DNA of 64,000 bases from Clostridium sp. AM49-4BH (GCF_003478335.1 NZ_QUFB01000011.1:1-64000); one strand, 5' to 3'; numbered from the stretch's first letter, positions 25,783 through 35,776 are shown. Translations and numbers: made by a program. The notes: generated by a model from the letters alone, not told the origin.

Positions 25783-27186
25783 TTATTCTTGTCGTTGTGT
25801 CAATAATTTTGCTTCTCCGCTTTCCCGCATTTCAATACGAGGCGCCCCCTCATGATTAATATAATCTTCCGTGATCGTCACGCGACCGATCAGATCATCT
25901 TTCGGGATCTCATACATAATATCCAGCATGAATTTCTCAATGATCGCACGCAAAGCACGCGCGCCTGTCTTTTTCTCTGCCGCCTGCTTAGCAATCGCAC
26001 GGATTGCACCATCATCAAATTGCAGATCCACCTCATCTAAAGCAAGTAGTTTCTGATATTGCTTCAAAATCGCATTTTTAGGCTGTGTAAGTACTTGTGC
26101 CAGCATATCCTCCGTCATTGCCTGGAGCGTAAACACCACCGGAAGACGTCCCAAAAACTCCGGAATCATACCAAATTCCCGCAAATCCTCTGTTGTCACC
26201 TGCTCCAAAATATTGGCATCATCATCATATTTGTCTTTGAGTTCTGACATAAAACCAATTGCGGACTGTTTGGTCAAACGATTTTTGATCGTTTTATCCA
26301 GCTCCGGAAATGCGCCACCGCAGATAAACAATATATTTCTCGTATTAATTGTTGTCATTGGCACCATGGCATTTTTATTCGTTGCGCCTACCGGCACTTC
26401 CACATCGGCACCCTCTAACAGCTTCAACATTCCCTGCTGTACTGACTCGCCGCTGACATCTCGACTCTTGGAATTCTGCTTCTTGGCGATCTTATCAATC
26501 TCGTCGATAAAAACAATGCCTCGCTCTGCTTTTTCCACGTCATTGTCTGCCGCAGCAAGCAATTTCGACAAAACACTTTCCACGTCATCACCAATATATC
26601 CCGCCTCAGTCAAGGACGTTGCATCTGTGATCGCTAACGGCACCTGCAACAGCCTTGCAAGTGTTTTCACCAGATATGTTTTACCACAGCCGGTTGGTCC
26701 GATCATCAGCATATTGGACTTCTCAATCTCAATATCGTCCATAGTATCCGTCAGCACGCGTTTATAATGATTATAGACCGCAACCGACATTACTTTCTTG
26801 GCATATTCCTGACCGACTACATATTCATCCAGTCTTCCTTTGATCACATGCGGTGCCGGCAAATGCTGAATATCAAAAACCTCTTCTCCCTCTGCAGCTT
26901 TTTTCTTCTCTTTGGGTTTCTTCTTTTTGAGCTTTTGACGTTCCGGAATATCCTCATACTGTGGCGGCTGTGCCATATTAAACATATCCATATACGGCAT
27001 TCCCATATTCGGAAGTCCTGTCATGGAGTCAAAGGTCTTCTGCATACAATCATTACAAATACAGATTCCCTGTGGCAAACGCATCATTTTACCGGCCTTA
27101 CTCTCCGGTCTTCTGCATACGTAGCATATATCTTCGTATTCATTATTTTTATCTTTATTGTTGTTCTCTTCTGCCATACTGTTCAC
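25783..27186 (-). CDS. clpX: ATP-dependent Clp protease ATPase subunit ClpX
   Basis: ClpX unfolds tagged proteins and feeds them to ClpP. The N-terminal zinc finger (Cys21, Cys24, Cys44, Cys47), Walker A GPTGCGKT, Walker B IVFIDEID, pore loop GYIG and the ClpP-docking IGF motif (SAIGFMSE) are all present. At 467 residues it is longer than the ~420 typical because of a Met/Pro then Lys/Glu-rich linker (~52-105) between zinc finger and AAA+ domain. Start is GTG 27186 with AAAGGA upstream; ATG 27177 is possible. clpP is not in the window, so it may be a second ClpX paralogue. Confidence 0.92.
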   Translation of the reverse strand: MNSMAEENNNKDKNNEYEDICYVCRRPESKAGKMMRLPQGICICNDCMQKTFDSMTGLPNMGMPYMDMFNMAQPPQYEDIPERQKLKKKKPKEKKKAAEGEEVFDIQHLPAPHVIKGRLDEYVVGQEYAKKVMSVAVYNHYKRVLTDTMDDIEIEKSNMLMIGPTGCGKTYLVKTLARLLQVPLAITDATSLTEAGYIGDDVESVLSKLLAAADNDVEKAERGIVFIDEIDKIAKKQNSKSRDVSGESVQQGMLKLLEGADVEVPVGATNKNAMVPMTTINTRNILFICGGAFPELDKTIKNRLTKQSAIGFMSELKDKYDDDANILEQVTTEDLREFGMIPEFLGRLPVVFTLQAMTEDMLAQVLTQPKNAILKQYQKLLALDEVDLQFDDGAIRAIAKQAAEKKTGARALRAIIEKFMLDIMYEIPKDDLIGRVTITEDYINHEGAPRIEMRESGEAKLLTQRQE

Positions 27187-27231
27187 TCATGTCCTTTCTA
27201 TTGTAGCACTGCTCAATCTGCTTTGCATTTC

Positions 27232-27260
27232 TTGACGCACTCCCTGCACTATGCTAAAAT
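27232..27260 (+). promoter_or_regulatory. Sigma-A promoter of tRNA-Arg
   Basis: TTGACG (27232-27237), 17 bases, TAAAAT (27255-27260), about 12 bases before the mature tRNA 5' end. Confidence 0.75.
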
Positions 27261-27271
27261 TAGTGCTGTGT

Positions 27272-27343
27272 GCTCTCATAGTTAAATGGATATAACAGCC
27301 CCCTCCTAAGGGGCAGTTGTAGGTTCGATTCCTACTGGGAGTG
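27272..27343 (+). tRNA. tRNA-Arg (CCT)
   Basis: A full cloverleaf can be drawn: acceptor GCTCTCA/TGGGAGT, D stem GTTA/TAAC, anticodon stem GCCCC/GGGGC with loop CTCCTAA (anticodon CCT, reads AGG), T stem GTAGG/CCTAC with loop TTCGATT. CCA is not encoded. A T-rich run follows. Confidence 0.96.
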
Positions 27344-27533
27344 CTTTTCTTTTCGCATAAAGTGGCTTGTTACAGTATAGCACATTCGGATACGTTTCTT
27401 AAACCACTTTATACAAATTTAAGAAGTTCTTACTTTTTTGATATTTGCGTCTCCGCGTACTTTGCGCAAATATTGTTCCACCGCTGTTATTACAGTGGCT
27501 TATCTTAAGAGGTGCGCAGAACGGAGGAAAACG

Positions 27534-29228
27534 TTGAAGCTAAAACGAACGGTTGCTTTGCTGCTTTGTGGTGTCATGCTGCTAACCGGTACCGGAATCA
27601 CAACCTTAACCATCCCTGCCAACGCTGCAACGGCTCAGGCGACACAGACCAAATGGCCATCCGGACCAAAAAAGGACTCTTTGTCCAGTGATTCGGCAAT
27701 TGTTATGGAATTGTCAACGGGCACAATATTATATGAAAAAAACTCTCACAAAAAACATTATCCGGCAAGTATTACTAAGATCCTGACATCCATGCTCTTA
27801 GCAGAAAATACTTCCATGAATGAAACCGTAACAGTCTCATCAACTGCTGCATATGGTATCGAAACCGGCAGCTCCACTATTTTTTCCGAGCCCGGCGAAA
27901 AGTTATCAGTAGAGCAATGCTTGAATGCGATCATGTTGGAATCTGCCAATGAAGTATGTCTGGCAGTTGCCGAACACATTTCCGGCAGTATCAGTAACTT
28001 TGTCGGATTAATGAATAAACGCGTAAAAGATCTTGGATTAAAGGATACACACTTTAACAATCCAAATGGCTTGCCTGATCCGAAGCACTACACAACCGCT
28101 TATGATATGGCAGTGATCGCCCGACAGGCAATGAAATCTTCCGCCTTTCGCAAAGCCTGTGGTACAAGACGATATGTCTGTGCCAAAACAAATAAGCACA
28201 AACAGGAACGCACATGGCAAAATCATCATCAGATGATCAATGGATGGCGGTATCCTAAATACGAATACAAGTATGCCATTGGCGGCAAGACAGGTTACAC
28301 CCACGTTGCTCAAAACACATTGGTCACTTATGGTGAAAAAAATGGAATGGAACTTGTCTGCGTCATCATGAAAGCTGCCGGACCAAAACAGGGCGAGCCA
28401 AACGAATACACGGACACGACCAAATTGTTGAATTATGGGTTTGAAAAGTATCAAAAATACACCGTAAATCAGGAAAATGAGCAGATCAATGCCGATCTGT
28501 TTAACAACTATGGCAGTTACTTTAATGCAGACGAGTCTCCGGTCCGCCTGGCGGATGGTGCCTGTGTTGTTCTCCCAAAGGGAATACCACTTTCTGCTGC
28601 AAAGCAATCGATCACCTACAATAAAAATGTGAAACTTCATGATGGTGACAATGTGATCGGCCAGATTACTTATACGTATGGCAATAAAACTGTTGGAGCT
28701 TCTAACATTATATATACGAACTCTGATTCGACAAAACACTTAGATGAAGCTTCACGAAATCTGGTGAACGCCAAGATTGCAAATATGGAAGCCAATAATT
28801 CCAAGCATAAAATACAAAAAAAACTGTTCCGCAATATTGCAGATGCTGCGAATCAGTTGTCCCGCAAGGTAGGAAGCGTTTTTCACAATCAACTTTTAGG
28901 AAGTGTGATCATTATCATCATCGCATTGTTATTGATCATCATTATCGCGGTACTGTTGCGCAACCTGACACCAAGCCACAGACGTCGAGGACGCAAACGA
29001 AGCGGTGGCTACCAAAGTCGTGGCGGTCGACGTCATCATGCGAAGCAGAAAAAAAACCGCAGCCGCGACGATTTTGCTCCAAGATCAGAACGTCGAAATC
29101 ACAGCAAGCACTATGAGAAACATACTCCTCGAAAAGAAAATACTAAAAAACGCAAAAAAGGAGTACAGTATCATAAACGCCATAAGCGAACCAAGGAAAG
29201 TTTCGGCAAAAACTTCTTTGATTTCTAA
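27534..29228 (+). CDS. D-alanyl-D-alanine carboxypeptidase with C-terminal basic tail
   Basis: A 564-residue S11 penicillin-binding protein that trims pentapeptide stems of peptidoglycan. TTG 27534 is the start: GGAGG lies six bases upstream and the signal peptide (KRTVALLLCGVMLLTG) begins there. Motifs: SxxK in PASITK (Ser79, Lys82), SxN in SAN (137-139), KTG in GGKTG (252-254). Unlike DacF/DacA, which end in an amphipathic helix, this one has a C-terminal transmembrane helix (~456-479) and an 84-residue very basic Arg/Lys/His tail predicted in the cytoplasm. Confidence 0.92.
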   Translation: MKLKRTVALLLCGVMLLTGTGITTLTIPANAATAQATQTKWPSGPKKDSLSSDSAIVMELSTGTILYEKNSHKKHYPASITKILTSMLLAENTSMNETVTVSSTAAYGIETGSSTIFSEPGEKLSVEQCLNAIMLESANEVCLAVAEHISGSISNFVGLMNKRVKDLGLKDTHFNNPNGLPDPKHYTTAYDMAVIARQAMKSSAFRKACGTRRYVCAKTNKHKQERTWQNHHQMINGWRYPKYEYKYAIGGKTGYTHVAQNTLVTYGEKNGMELVCVIMKAAGPKQGEPNEYTDTTKLLNYGFEKYQKYTVNQENEQINADLFNNYGSYFNADESPVRLADGACVVLPKGIPLSAAKQSITYNKNVKLHDGDNVIGQITYTYGNKTVGASNIIYTNSDSTKHLDEASRNLVNAKIANMEANNSKHKIQKKLFRNIADAANQLSRKVGSVFHNQLLGSVIIIIIALLLIIIIAVLLRNLTPSHRRRGRKRSGGYQSRGGRRHHAKQKKNRSRDDFAPRSERRNHSKHYEKHTPRKENTKKRKKGVQYHKRHKRTKESFGKNFFDF

Positions 29229-29299
29229 CTACAAACATCATAAGATAAGCTTTTCAAAATAACGATCCAACGCTTATCCTGCGATAATAAAGAACAACA

Positions 29300-29340
29300 A
29301 AACAGCGCCTCCTCTGAAGTTAATAGAGGAAGCGCTGTTT
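29300..29340. terminator. Bidirectional terminator
   Basis: A 16-bp stem (AAACAGCGCCTCCTCT with one mismatch to its partner) and 9-base loop, T-rich on both sides, between the converging carboxypeptidase and NlpC/P60 genes. Confidence 0.85.
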
Positions 29341-29409
29341 AATTTGTTTTTACGGTATTTTAATTATATGATGAAATTGAACTTTCGACATCTTGATCAT
29401 TATATATGA

Positions 29410-30629
29410 TCAACCAAGGATTCTGCGGGCACAGCATGGAGTACGATAAAATGCATTAGCTGTCACAATACCCCATTTCTTGCCGGCTGCATGAACAATA
29501 CGTCCCCCACCAATATACATAGCCACATGGCCAATGCTGCTGCCATGTTTGTAAAACAACAGATCTCCGGGCTGCAAGCTGCTCATACTTACGCTGCGTC
29601 CATATCCGGCCTGTGCTGCTGAGCTGTGTGGAAGGCTATATCCAAACTTCTCATAAATTCTCATAGTAAATCCGGAACAGTCTGCACCACCAGTCAAACT
29701 GGTTCCACCCCAAACATAAGGATTGCCGACAAACTGTAATGCATACTTAACAACTGCGCTGCCGCTCTTGCCGGATGGTTCCTTTGCCGTAGATGTTGAC
29801 TTGGCACTCTCAGAAGCTTTCTTCTGTGCTGCAGATATTGCATGCTTAAATTTCAGTGTTGTAGACACATACTCTTTTGCCACATAACCAACTTTTCCAC
29901 TGTCTGTCTTAATCTTTACCCAGTCCTTTGAGATACTCTTCACGATAGCATCATCTCCATCCGTAATCTGTGTTACGATATCGGACTTTGTATTCTTTTC
30001 TTCGCGCACATTTAAGGTATCTGTTCCCTTTTTAACTACAGCGTAATTCTTACCAAAACGTGTGGACAGTTTCTCTGCACGAGCTCCTGTAGCCACGTAC
30101 TCTTTCTTAACATATCCGGTTACTTTACCGGAACGGATCTTAACCCAGTCACCTTTTACTTTTAAGATCTTTGCAGAACTTCCACGATGAAGTTTCCCCA
30201 TCACCTTACTGTCTGTACTTCTGCTCTTACGCACATTAACATAATCTTTAGCAACGGATAAGACCAGGCTGCGATATCTTTTGGCAACAGGCTTTACCGT
30301 TGGCTTTGCCGTTGGTGCCGGTGTTATTGTCGGCGTTGTTGTCGGCGTTGCACTTGGAAGCACCGGTCCTACGAACTCATCCGAAACAACTTGATTTAAT
30401 GTTACACGTTTCTGATTATTAATAGATATTGGTGTCGGTGCAATTGCCGGAGCGACTGTAGCATTCGTAACCTCAGCTCCTGCTGCTGTTTTATCAGCCC
30501 CATCTGCTGAAATAAGGCGCTCTCCTCCGGTCCTGCAATCACAACATTCATTCCTATAGTAAGTGCACAAGCAACACTGACCCCCGCTGCTTTCTTCACT
30601 AAATTTTTTCTAATCACGATAGTTACCAT
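29410..30629 (-). CDS. SH3-NlpC/P60 peptidoglycan hydrolase, frameshifted after the signal peptide
   Basis: A secreted cell-wall endopeptidase: Pro/Thr-rich segment, two bacterial SH3 domains, and C-terminal NlpC/P60 domain with the catalytic Cys in GGADCSGFT and His in GHVAMYIG. The signal peptide (RKNLVKKAAGVSVACALTIG) is encoded in one frame from ATG 30629, while the mature enzyme lies in another frame. Adding one base at the GG of 30516-30517 (CC on the coding strand) joins them as ...GPEESAL-ISADGAD.... As read, the exported protein is not made. A perfect sigma-A promoter and a WalR-like box lie upstream. Confidence 0.85.
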
Positions 30630-30647
30630 ACCTTTCACCTGTAATTT

Positions 30648-30674
30648 GTTACAAATATGTTACATTTCATTACA
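30648..30674 (-). promoter_or_regulatory. WalR-like box
   Basis: On the minus strand TGTAAT-N4-TGTAAC-N5-TGTAAC. The last two match the WalR consensus TGTWAH-N5-TGTWAH known from cell-wall hydrolase genes. The site lies immediately downstream of the -10 hexamer, over the expected transcription start. Confidence 0.55.
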
Positions 30675-30675
30675 A

Positions 30676-30704
30676 ATTATAACAACATTATTAAATTTTG
30701 TCAA
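30676..30704 (-). promoter_or_regulatory. Consensus sigma-A promoter of the NlpC/P60 gene
   Basis: TTGACA (30699-30704), 17 bases, TATAAT (30676-30681) on the minus strand: a perfect match to both hexamers. Confidence 0.85.
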
Positions 30705-30814
30705 ATGATATTACATGATTACCAAAAAAAGGCAGCGCCCGATCGTATATTAACCATGAAATCCCTATGTGAATACATCATTCCCTTTATACATATGATT
30801 TTCGTCCAACTCTT

Positions 30815-31945
30815 CTATTTTGTAAGTTTCCATATATTATTATCTTCTGCAAAATTGCTCATTTCATACAAAAATAAGATTTCCGCATCTTTCTTCTGCT
30901 GTAGAATGTTTATTACAGATTTTCGGTAATACCGTAAATCGATCATAGTTACCTGATCATATTGTTCCAGCAAAAAAGGCACCAGACAGTTGGCAAAAGA
31001 ATCCTTAAACACGATCAGATTCTTTCCTGTGTGATTTTGTTCTGACATCTTGATCGTCACTTCCCCATAATTTCCGCCAAAAAAGTACGCATATTTATCC
31101 TTCGTACTACATCTACGGGCATCATAGATCGTATGCTTTTCTTTGCCATCGCACACCACCGAAGAAATCTCCGGTAAATGATCCGCCGCATAGATCGTAT
31201 CCGCTTTGGCATCTGCACCAAGCACACGGGAATGTAATGTTCCCAAAAAGTTTTTGCTGACCATCTTAGGCTTAAAATGCTCATAGGGCTGTTTTGTCAA
31301 GTGTAACGGCTGACAAAGCTGCTGATAGCCCACATAAGCTCCTGCCAAAGTCCAGTGATGATCTGTGCGGTAATACAATTGTTCCGACTTTTTCTGTTCA
31401 TTCATTGCCTGTCCAATGTCTACAAATGTAGTCTGCTTGCATACCGAACCGGCAGCACGATACAGCGCCGCAGCCTGATAAAACGGTGCCTGCGCAGGCA
31501 ACTTGTCTGCCAATATCGTTCCGGCGTCAGGTACAAGAAGCAGCGTGGATTTTGACGCTCTCTGACTCCCCACATATTCCACATATCGCAGATTTTCCAT
31601 ATAGCGAAACATATCTATAGAATCTTCGGTCTTTTTGGCCAGATAATAATGATCTTTTCCCAAATAGGTGTCTCCAATATCCTTCTGCCCCATCATACGT
31701 TTGCATATAGATGCGGTTGCCGTAAGCCCATCTCTCCCGGGAAATTGGTCATCTGCGCCTTTCTCTAATTTTTCCTGATATTGTCCCTGCACGAAACTAT
31801 TAAGTGAAAATGCGGGGATCTGCTGCAAAACACGATTTTCATTTTCCGAAAAATGTTTTGCCGGTCTGATAAACATGGTTATGCCAAGTGTAAACAGGCC
31901 TCCTATGATCAGCCCAAAATATATCATATACCAGTGACGTTTCAT
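30815..31945 (-). CDS. DHHW-motif protein (AlgJ/AlgX-like acylation partner)
   Basis: A 376-residue membrane-anchored extracytoplasmic protein: one N-terminal transmembrane helix, then an SGNH-hydrolase-like domain with YYRTDHHWT (about 192-200), the DHHW motif of the AlgX/AlgJ family, and a late FKDSFAN block carrying the serine. Such proteins take acyl groups passed by an MBOAT protein and place them on polysaccharide. It is last in the operon with MBOAT and a second DHHW protein. Confidence 0.85.
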   Translation of the reverse strand: MKRHWYMIYFGLIIGGLFTLGITMFIRPAKHFSENENRVLQQIPAFSLNSFVQGQYQEKLEKGADDQFPGRDGLTATASICKRMMGQKDIGDTYLGKDHYYLAKKTEDSIDMFRYMENLRYVEYVGSQRASKSTLLLVPDAGTILADKLPAQAPFYQAAALYRAAGSVCKQTTFVDIGQAMNEQKKSEQLYYRTDHHWTLAGAYVGYQQLCQPLHLTKQPYEHFKPKMVSKNFLGTLHSRVLGADAKADTIYAADHLPEISSVVCDGKEKHTIYDARRCSTKDKYAYFFGGNYGEVTIKMSEQNHTGKNLIVFKDSFANCLVPFLLEQYDQVTMIDLRYYRKSVINILQQKKDAEILFLYEMSNFAEDNNIWKLTK

Positions 31946-32027
31946 TCTAATCCTCCATTCCGCAGACGTTCCACGGCAAAGGACCGCTCACAAAACAGGA
32001 GATTTTGCTCTGCGATCAATGCTACTT

Positions 32028-33507
32028 TCAAAATCTGAAGTACAAAAACGGATTATACGATCCGCTTACTAAAAATGCCACACTGCAATACAACACCAAC
32101 ACCGTAAATATACTTGCCGCCACAAATCGTATCTGTTCCTGATGAGACGAGATCGCATCTATAAGCTTCAGCCGTGTCCAGCCCTTACGAAGCAGCTGTT
32201 TAGGCAGTTTTGTTGATCCAATGATCAATACGATCAAAAGAGGGATGTGGGTATACCATTGATATATAGCTGTCTGGTTGTACAATGCTCCGTTCGCACC
32301 AAACATCGTAAGAAAATAACGTCCCAGATCCGCAATATTCTCATTGGCAAAGATCACCCAGCCAAATAAAACGACCAGGCAGGTATAAACATGCTGCAGC
32401 CATCCCGGCAATTGTTCCAATTTTTCTCCTAAAAATATTTTTTCTATGGTAAGCAAAATAAAATAGTAAATGCCCCACAATACAAAGTTCCAAGACGCCC
32501 CGTGCCAAAGCCCGGTCAGGCTCCAAACTACAAACAAATTCCATATCTGTCTGGTTCTGCCCCGTCGATTCCCCCCTAGCGAATATACAAATATTCACGG
32601 AACCATGTGCTAAGCGTTATATGCCAGCGACGCCAAAACTCCGTAATACTTTTTGAAATATACGGATATTTGAAGTTTCCGGAAATGTAAATCCGAAAAT
32701 ATGCCCCAGTCCAATTGCCATATCCGAATAACCCGAAAAATCAAAATATATTTGAAACATAAACGCAATGGCCCCAAGCCATGCCCCTAATACCGTCCCG
32801 GTCTTCTGCGTCGATATTTCTGTCCACAATGCACCGATCTGATTTGCAAGCAAAACCTTTTTGCCCAGTCCGATAATAAAACGCTGCAGACCTGCTGCCA
32901 TTTTTGCCGGAACCAGTACACGATCGTTCATCTGCTGTTCCACCGATGCATACCGCACGATCGGCCCTGCGATCAACTGCGGAAACATACTGACATACAT
33001 TCCAAATGCGATCAGGTTATGCTGCGCTTTCACTTTCTGCCGATACACGTCAATTGTGTAAGACATAGTTTGAAATGTGTAAAACGATATTCCAATTGGC
33101 AGTGCAAGCTTCCATATATGTATGTCTGTCCCCGTCAGATCCCTCAATGAAATCAACAAAAATTCCGTGTACTTAAAAAAGCAGAGAATCCCAAGATTCC
33201 CTACAACAGATACGGTTAATACAATCTTTCTATATTTTTGATAATTGACAAAACGCTCTTTATTCGCCAAAAAATATTCCAACAATAAACCATTGGTATA
33301 ATCAAATACCGTAGAAAATAACATGATCCATATATATACCGGCTCGCCCCATGCATAAAAGAACAAGCTAACTGCAAATAGCAGTCCATTACGCAATTTT
33401 GCCGGACAAATAATATACAATGCGATCACTGCCGGCAAAAATAAAAACAAAAACACAACACTGCTAAATACCATAGTTATCCTCTCTTCTGCCTTGTTAC
33501 CATACAA
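32028..33507 (-). pseudogene. MBOAT O-acyltransferase (AlgI/DltB-like), two frameshifts
   Basis: MBOAT proteins carry acetyl or acyl groups across the membrane for surface polymers. The N-terminal ~290 residues (VFSSVVFLFLFLPAVIALYI onward) and the C-terminal part with the catalytic region LTGLWHGASWNFVLWG are in different frames. Adding one base at the TTT of 32676-32678 restores [20 protein letters not shown]; adding another near 32580 restores [20 protein letters not shown], so one ~490-residue protein reappears. As read the gene is broken twice; sequence error is likely because both flanking partner genes are intact. Confidence 0.85.
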
Positions 33508-33510
33508 AGA

Positions 33511-34674
33511 TCAGCGAATCTGTTGATTAAGTTTACCAACCAGATACGAATTGCGCGTCATGGAAATGTTGTTGATAAAAAAGATTTTCTGTATCTTTTT
33601 GTCTTTTACCAAATGTGATAACTTCCCATTCCAATAACGATAGTCAATGACATATATTTTGGAAAAATGATCGGTCAAATATGGTACAAGTGCATTTCCA
33701 AACGATTCTTTCACCACAACACAACTGGAAGAATCCTTGATGTTCTTATTGGTGATCACCGTATACGCATTATCTCCCTCCAAAAATGCCAAATATTTGT
33801 TGCTGATTCCATATTTCGACGAGTCCGCAATAACATGTCCATTCACTATTTTGCCGGATTCGTTCTGATATTTCATGCTGATCTTATCGCTCACCGGGTA
33901 ATAAGCTGCCAGCTCATCTTTGCGAAAATTTTTATCGCCATTGGTGTCACCATAATATGTACCAATAAAACTTCCAAATTTCTTCTTCTCATATTCTGAT
34001 AACGCATGTGGTGAAATGCCAAGTTTCTCGCAAATTCCCACATATCCATAATACGCCCCTTTGGACGTCCAGTGATGATCTGTACGATAATAAACATACT
34101 CCTGTCGGTGCTGCATCAATGCATCATACAACGATATCGTCTGCACGGATTTTTCCAGCTTTGCAAAGATTTTCTTGATTGCCTTGTCCTGCGGTGTTGA
34201 ATTAACATGTGCTAATTTATTGTCCGGCATGGTGATTCCTACACTCGTTGGGATAATGATGTCATAAATTGTTGCAGAAGAACCATACAGTTTGGCCGCT
34301 TTATTAATTGCTTTTGCATAAGAAGACGCAATGGATGGCACATAGTTATAAAGTTCATAGCCGGTATCTCCAATCACAACAGTTGCCGTGTCCTCATATA
34401 TCTTCATTTTGTCATGTGACGTAATTTCTGCATATCCACCCTGTGGTGTTGCTGTCGGCGTTGCTGTCGGCATCGCTGTCGGAGTCTGTCTGTTCTTCTC
34501 AGCCTGTTTTTTATGTGTTGTATTAGAACCTTTATCTTCCTTAAGCGCATGAGAAATAACCAGAGTTTCTTCTGTCTTGTGAGGCTTTGCCCGCCATAAC
34601 AGGACTCCACAAATAACAATCAAGCATACTGCCACCGCCAAACCAATTATCTTCCCTTGCCTAAACCTTCCCAT
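33511..34674 (-). CDS. DHHW-motif protein, second copy
   Basis: A 387-residue protein with N-terminal transmembrane helix, a Thr/Pro linker (TPTAMPTATPTATPQ, ~65-79) and an SGNH-like domain with VYYRTDHHWTSKGAY (about 195-209) and VVKESFGNAL. It is the paralogue of the gene at 30815 and ends 4 bases before the MBOAT start. Two DHHW proteins serving one MBOAT suggest two acceptor polymers or sequential transfer. Confidence 0.85.
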   Translation of the reverse strand: MGRFRQGKIIGLAVAVCLIVICGVLLWRAKPHKTEETLVISHALKEDKGSNTTHKKQAEKNRQTPTAMPTATPTATPQGGYAEITSHDKMKIYEDTATVVIGDTGYELYNYVPSIASSYAKAINKAAKLYGSSATIYDIIIPTSVGITMPDNKLAHVNSTPQDKAIKKIFAKLEKSVQTISLYDALMQHRQEYVYYRTDHHWTSKGAYYGYVGICEKLGISPHALSEYEKKKFGSFIGTYYGDTNGDKNFRKDELAAYYPVSDKISMKYQNESGKIVNGHVIADSSKYGISNKYLAFLEGDNAYTVITNKNIKDSSSCVVVKESFGNALVPYLTDHFSKIYVIDYRYWNGKLSHLVKDKKIQKIFFINNISMTRNSYLVGKLNQQIR

Positions 34675-34695
34675 ACCTAACCTCTTCCGTATATA

Positions 34696-35253
34696 CTATT
34701 TATCCGCCTCGAATGCATCCACGATCTTATTTTGGGCGGTCTCATAGTCATCTGTAACGCAAGCAACAACATACTTTCCGCATCGTATGATAACCGCATT
34801 TTCAATCTTATCTGCCTGTTTCGGAATATAGTCTTCAAAGGAATGCTTCATCTCTTTGAGATGTTGTTCTACTGCTCCCTGATCTTTCTTAGCTTTCTCT
34901 TCTGAGGAAGCGGTGACCACCAGCACTTCATCGGAATATGTTCCTTCTCCCATATATAAAGCTGCTTTGGAATCTTTCTGCAACGATACGATTCCCTCCA
35001 CAACGCTATCATCCATTAAATTAAGCTTCGTTTCGTATTTTATGTCCTGAAGCAGTATCTTTGTTAACGCCTCTATATTCACCTTTTTATCGGACACGTT
35101 ATTCACTTTTTTCTGTGTTGCCAGTGCTTTCTGTACAGCTGGCTCTTTTACACCTGTTGCTTGCCACTGGACAATCCCCCAGATAAATACTGCTGCAATA
35201 AAAATTGCCATCGCAGTCAACATCTGCATTCTATTATTCGTCTTTTGGTTCAT
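34696..35253 (-). CDS. DUF4358 domain protein
   Basis: A 185-residue protein with an N-terminal membrane anchor (MLTAMAIFIAAVFIWGIV) and a DUF4358-like extracytoplasmic domain (IENAVIIRCGKYVVACVTDD). Start ATG 35253 is preceded by AAGGAG nine bases away; the frame opens earlier at 35283. It is first in the DUF4358-DHHW-MBOAT-DHHW operon; such association recurs in Lachnospiraceae. Its role in acylation is unknown. Confidence 0.78.
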   Translation of the reverse strand: MNQKTNNRMQMLTAMAIFIAAVFIWGIVQWQATGVKEPAVQKALATQKKVNNVSDKKVNIEALTKILLQDIKYETKLNLMDDSVVEGIVSLQKDSKAALYMGEGTYSDEVLVVTASSEEKAKKDQGAVEQHLKEMKHSFEDYIPKQADKIENAVIIRCGKYVVACVTDDYETAQNKIVDAFEADK

Positions 35254-35423
35254 TTGCGGCTGCTCCTTTAAATTGCAAGACATATATTATCATTAGTACA
35301 CATCTTCATAATGTCCCTAAACATACATATTTGCGTACATTTTATCTTAGCATACTTCCAACTATCGTGCAAGAGATGCGGCGCACCGCTGATAGATATT
35401 GTGGTCAAAAAATAAGAAAAAAA

Positions 35424-35448
35424 GAGCTTCTGCATATCGCAGAAGCTC
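35424..35448 (-). terminator. Terminator of the rpsF-ssb-rpsR operon
   Basis: A 10-bp perfect stem GAGCTTCTGC/GCAGAAGCTC with 5-base loop followed by a T-rich run on the minus strand. Confidence 0.88.
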
Positions 35449-35478
35449 ATAATGATCGCTCCTATAAACTAACCAAAA

Positions 35479-35739
35479 TTAATCAGTTGTATAAGGCATA
35501 ATTGCTACGTGACGTGCACGCTTAACTGCAACTGTTAACGCACGCTGATGCTTTGCACAGTTACCTGTAATTCTTCTTGGAAGAATCTTGCCTCTCTCGG
35601 AGACATATCTCTTTAACTTATTTACATCCTTGTAGTCGATATAATCATGCTCTTTGTCTGCACAGAAAGCACAAACTTTTTTTCTTCTACGCATTGGTCT
35701 TCTTCTTGAAGCATTGTTATCGCCTTTATTGTATGCCAT
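35479..35739 (-). CDS. rpsR: 30S ribosomal protein S18
   Basis: The 86-residue protein has the S18 core ([20 protein letters not shown], about 36-55) and the [11 protein letters not shown] tail. It keeps the zinc-type cysteines (CAFC and a late CAKH), the C+ form. It is third in the rpsF-ssb-rpsR operon and binds S6 on the 30S platform. Confidence 0.97.
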   Translation of the reverse strand: MAYNKGDNNASRRRPMRRRKKVCAFCADKEHDYIDYKDVNKLKRYVSERGKILPRRITGNCAKHQRALTVAVKRARHVAIMPYTTD

Positions 35740-35776
35740 TACGAAACCTCCTTAATAATTTGTGTCTATCAGTCCA

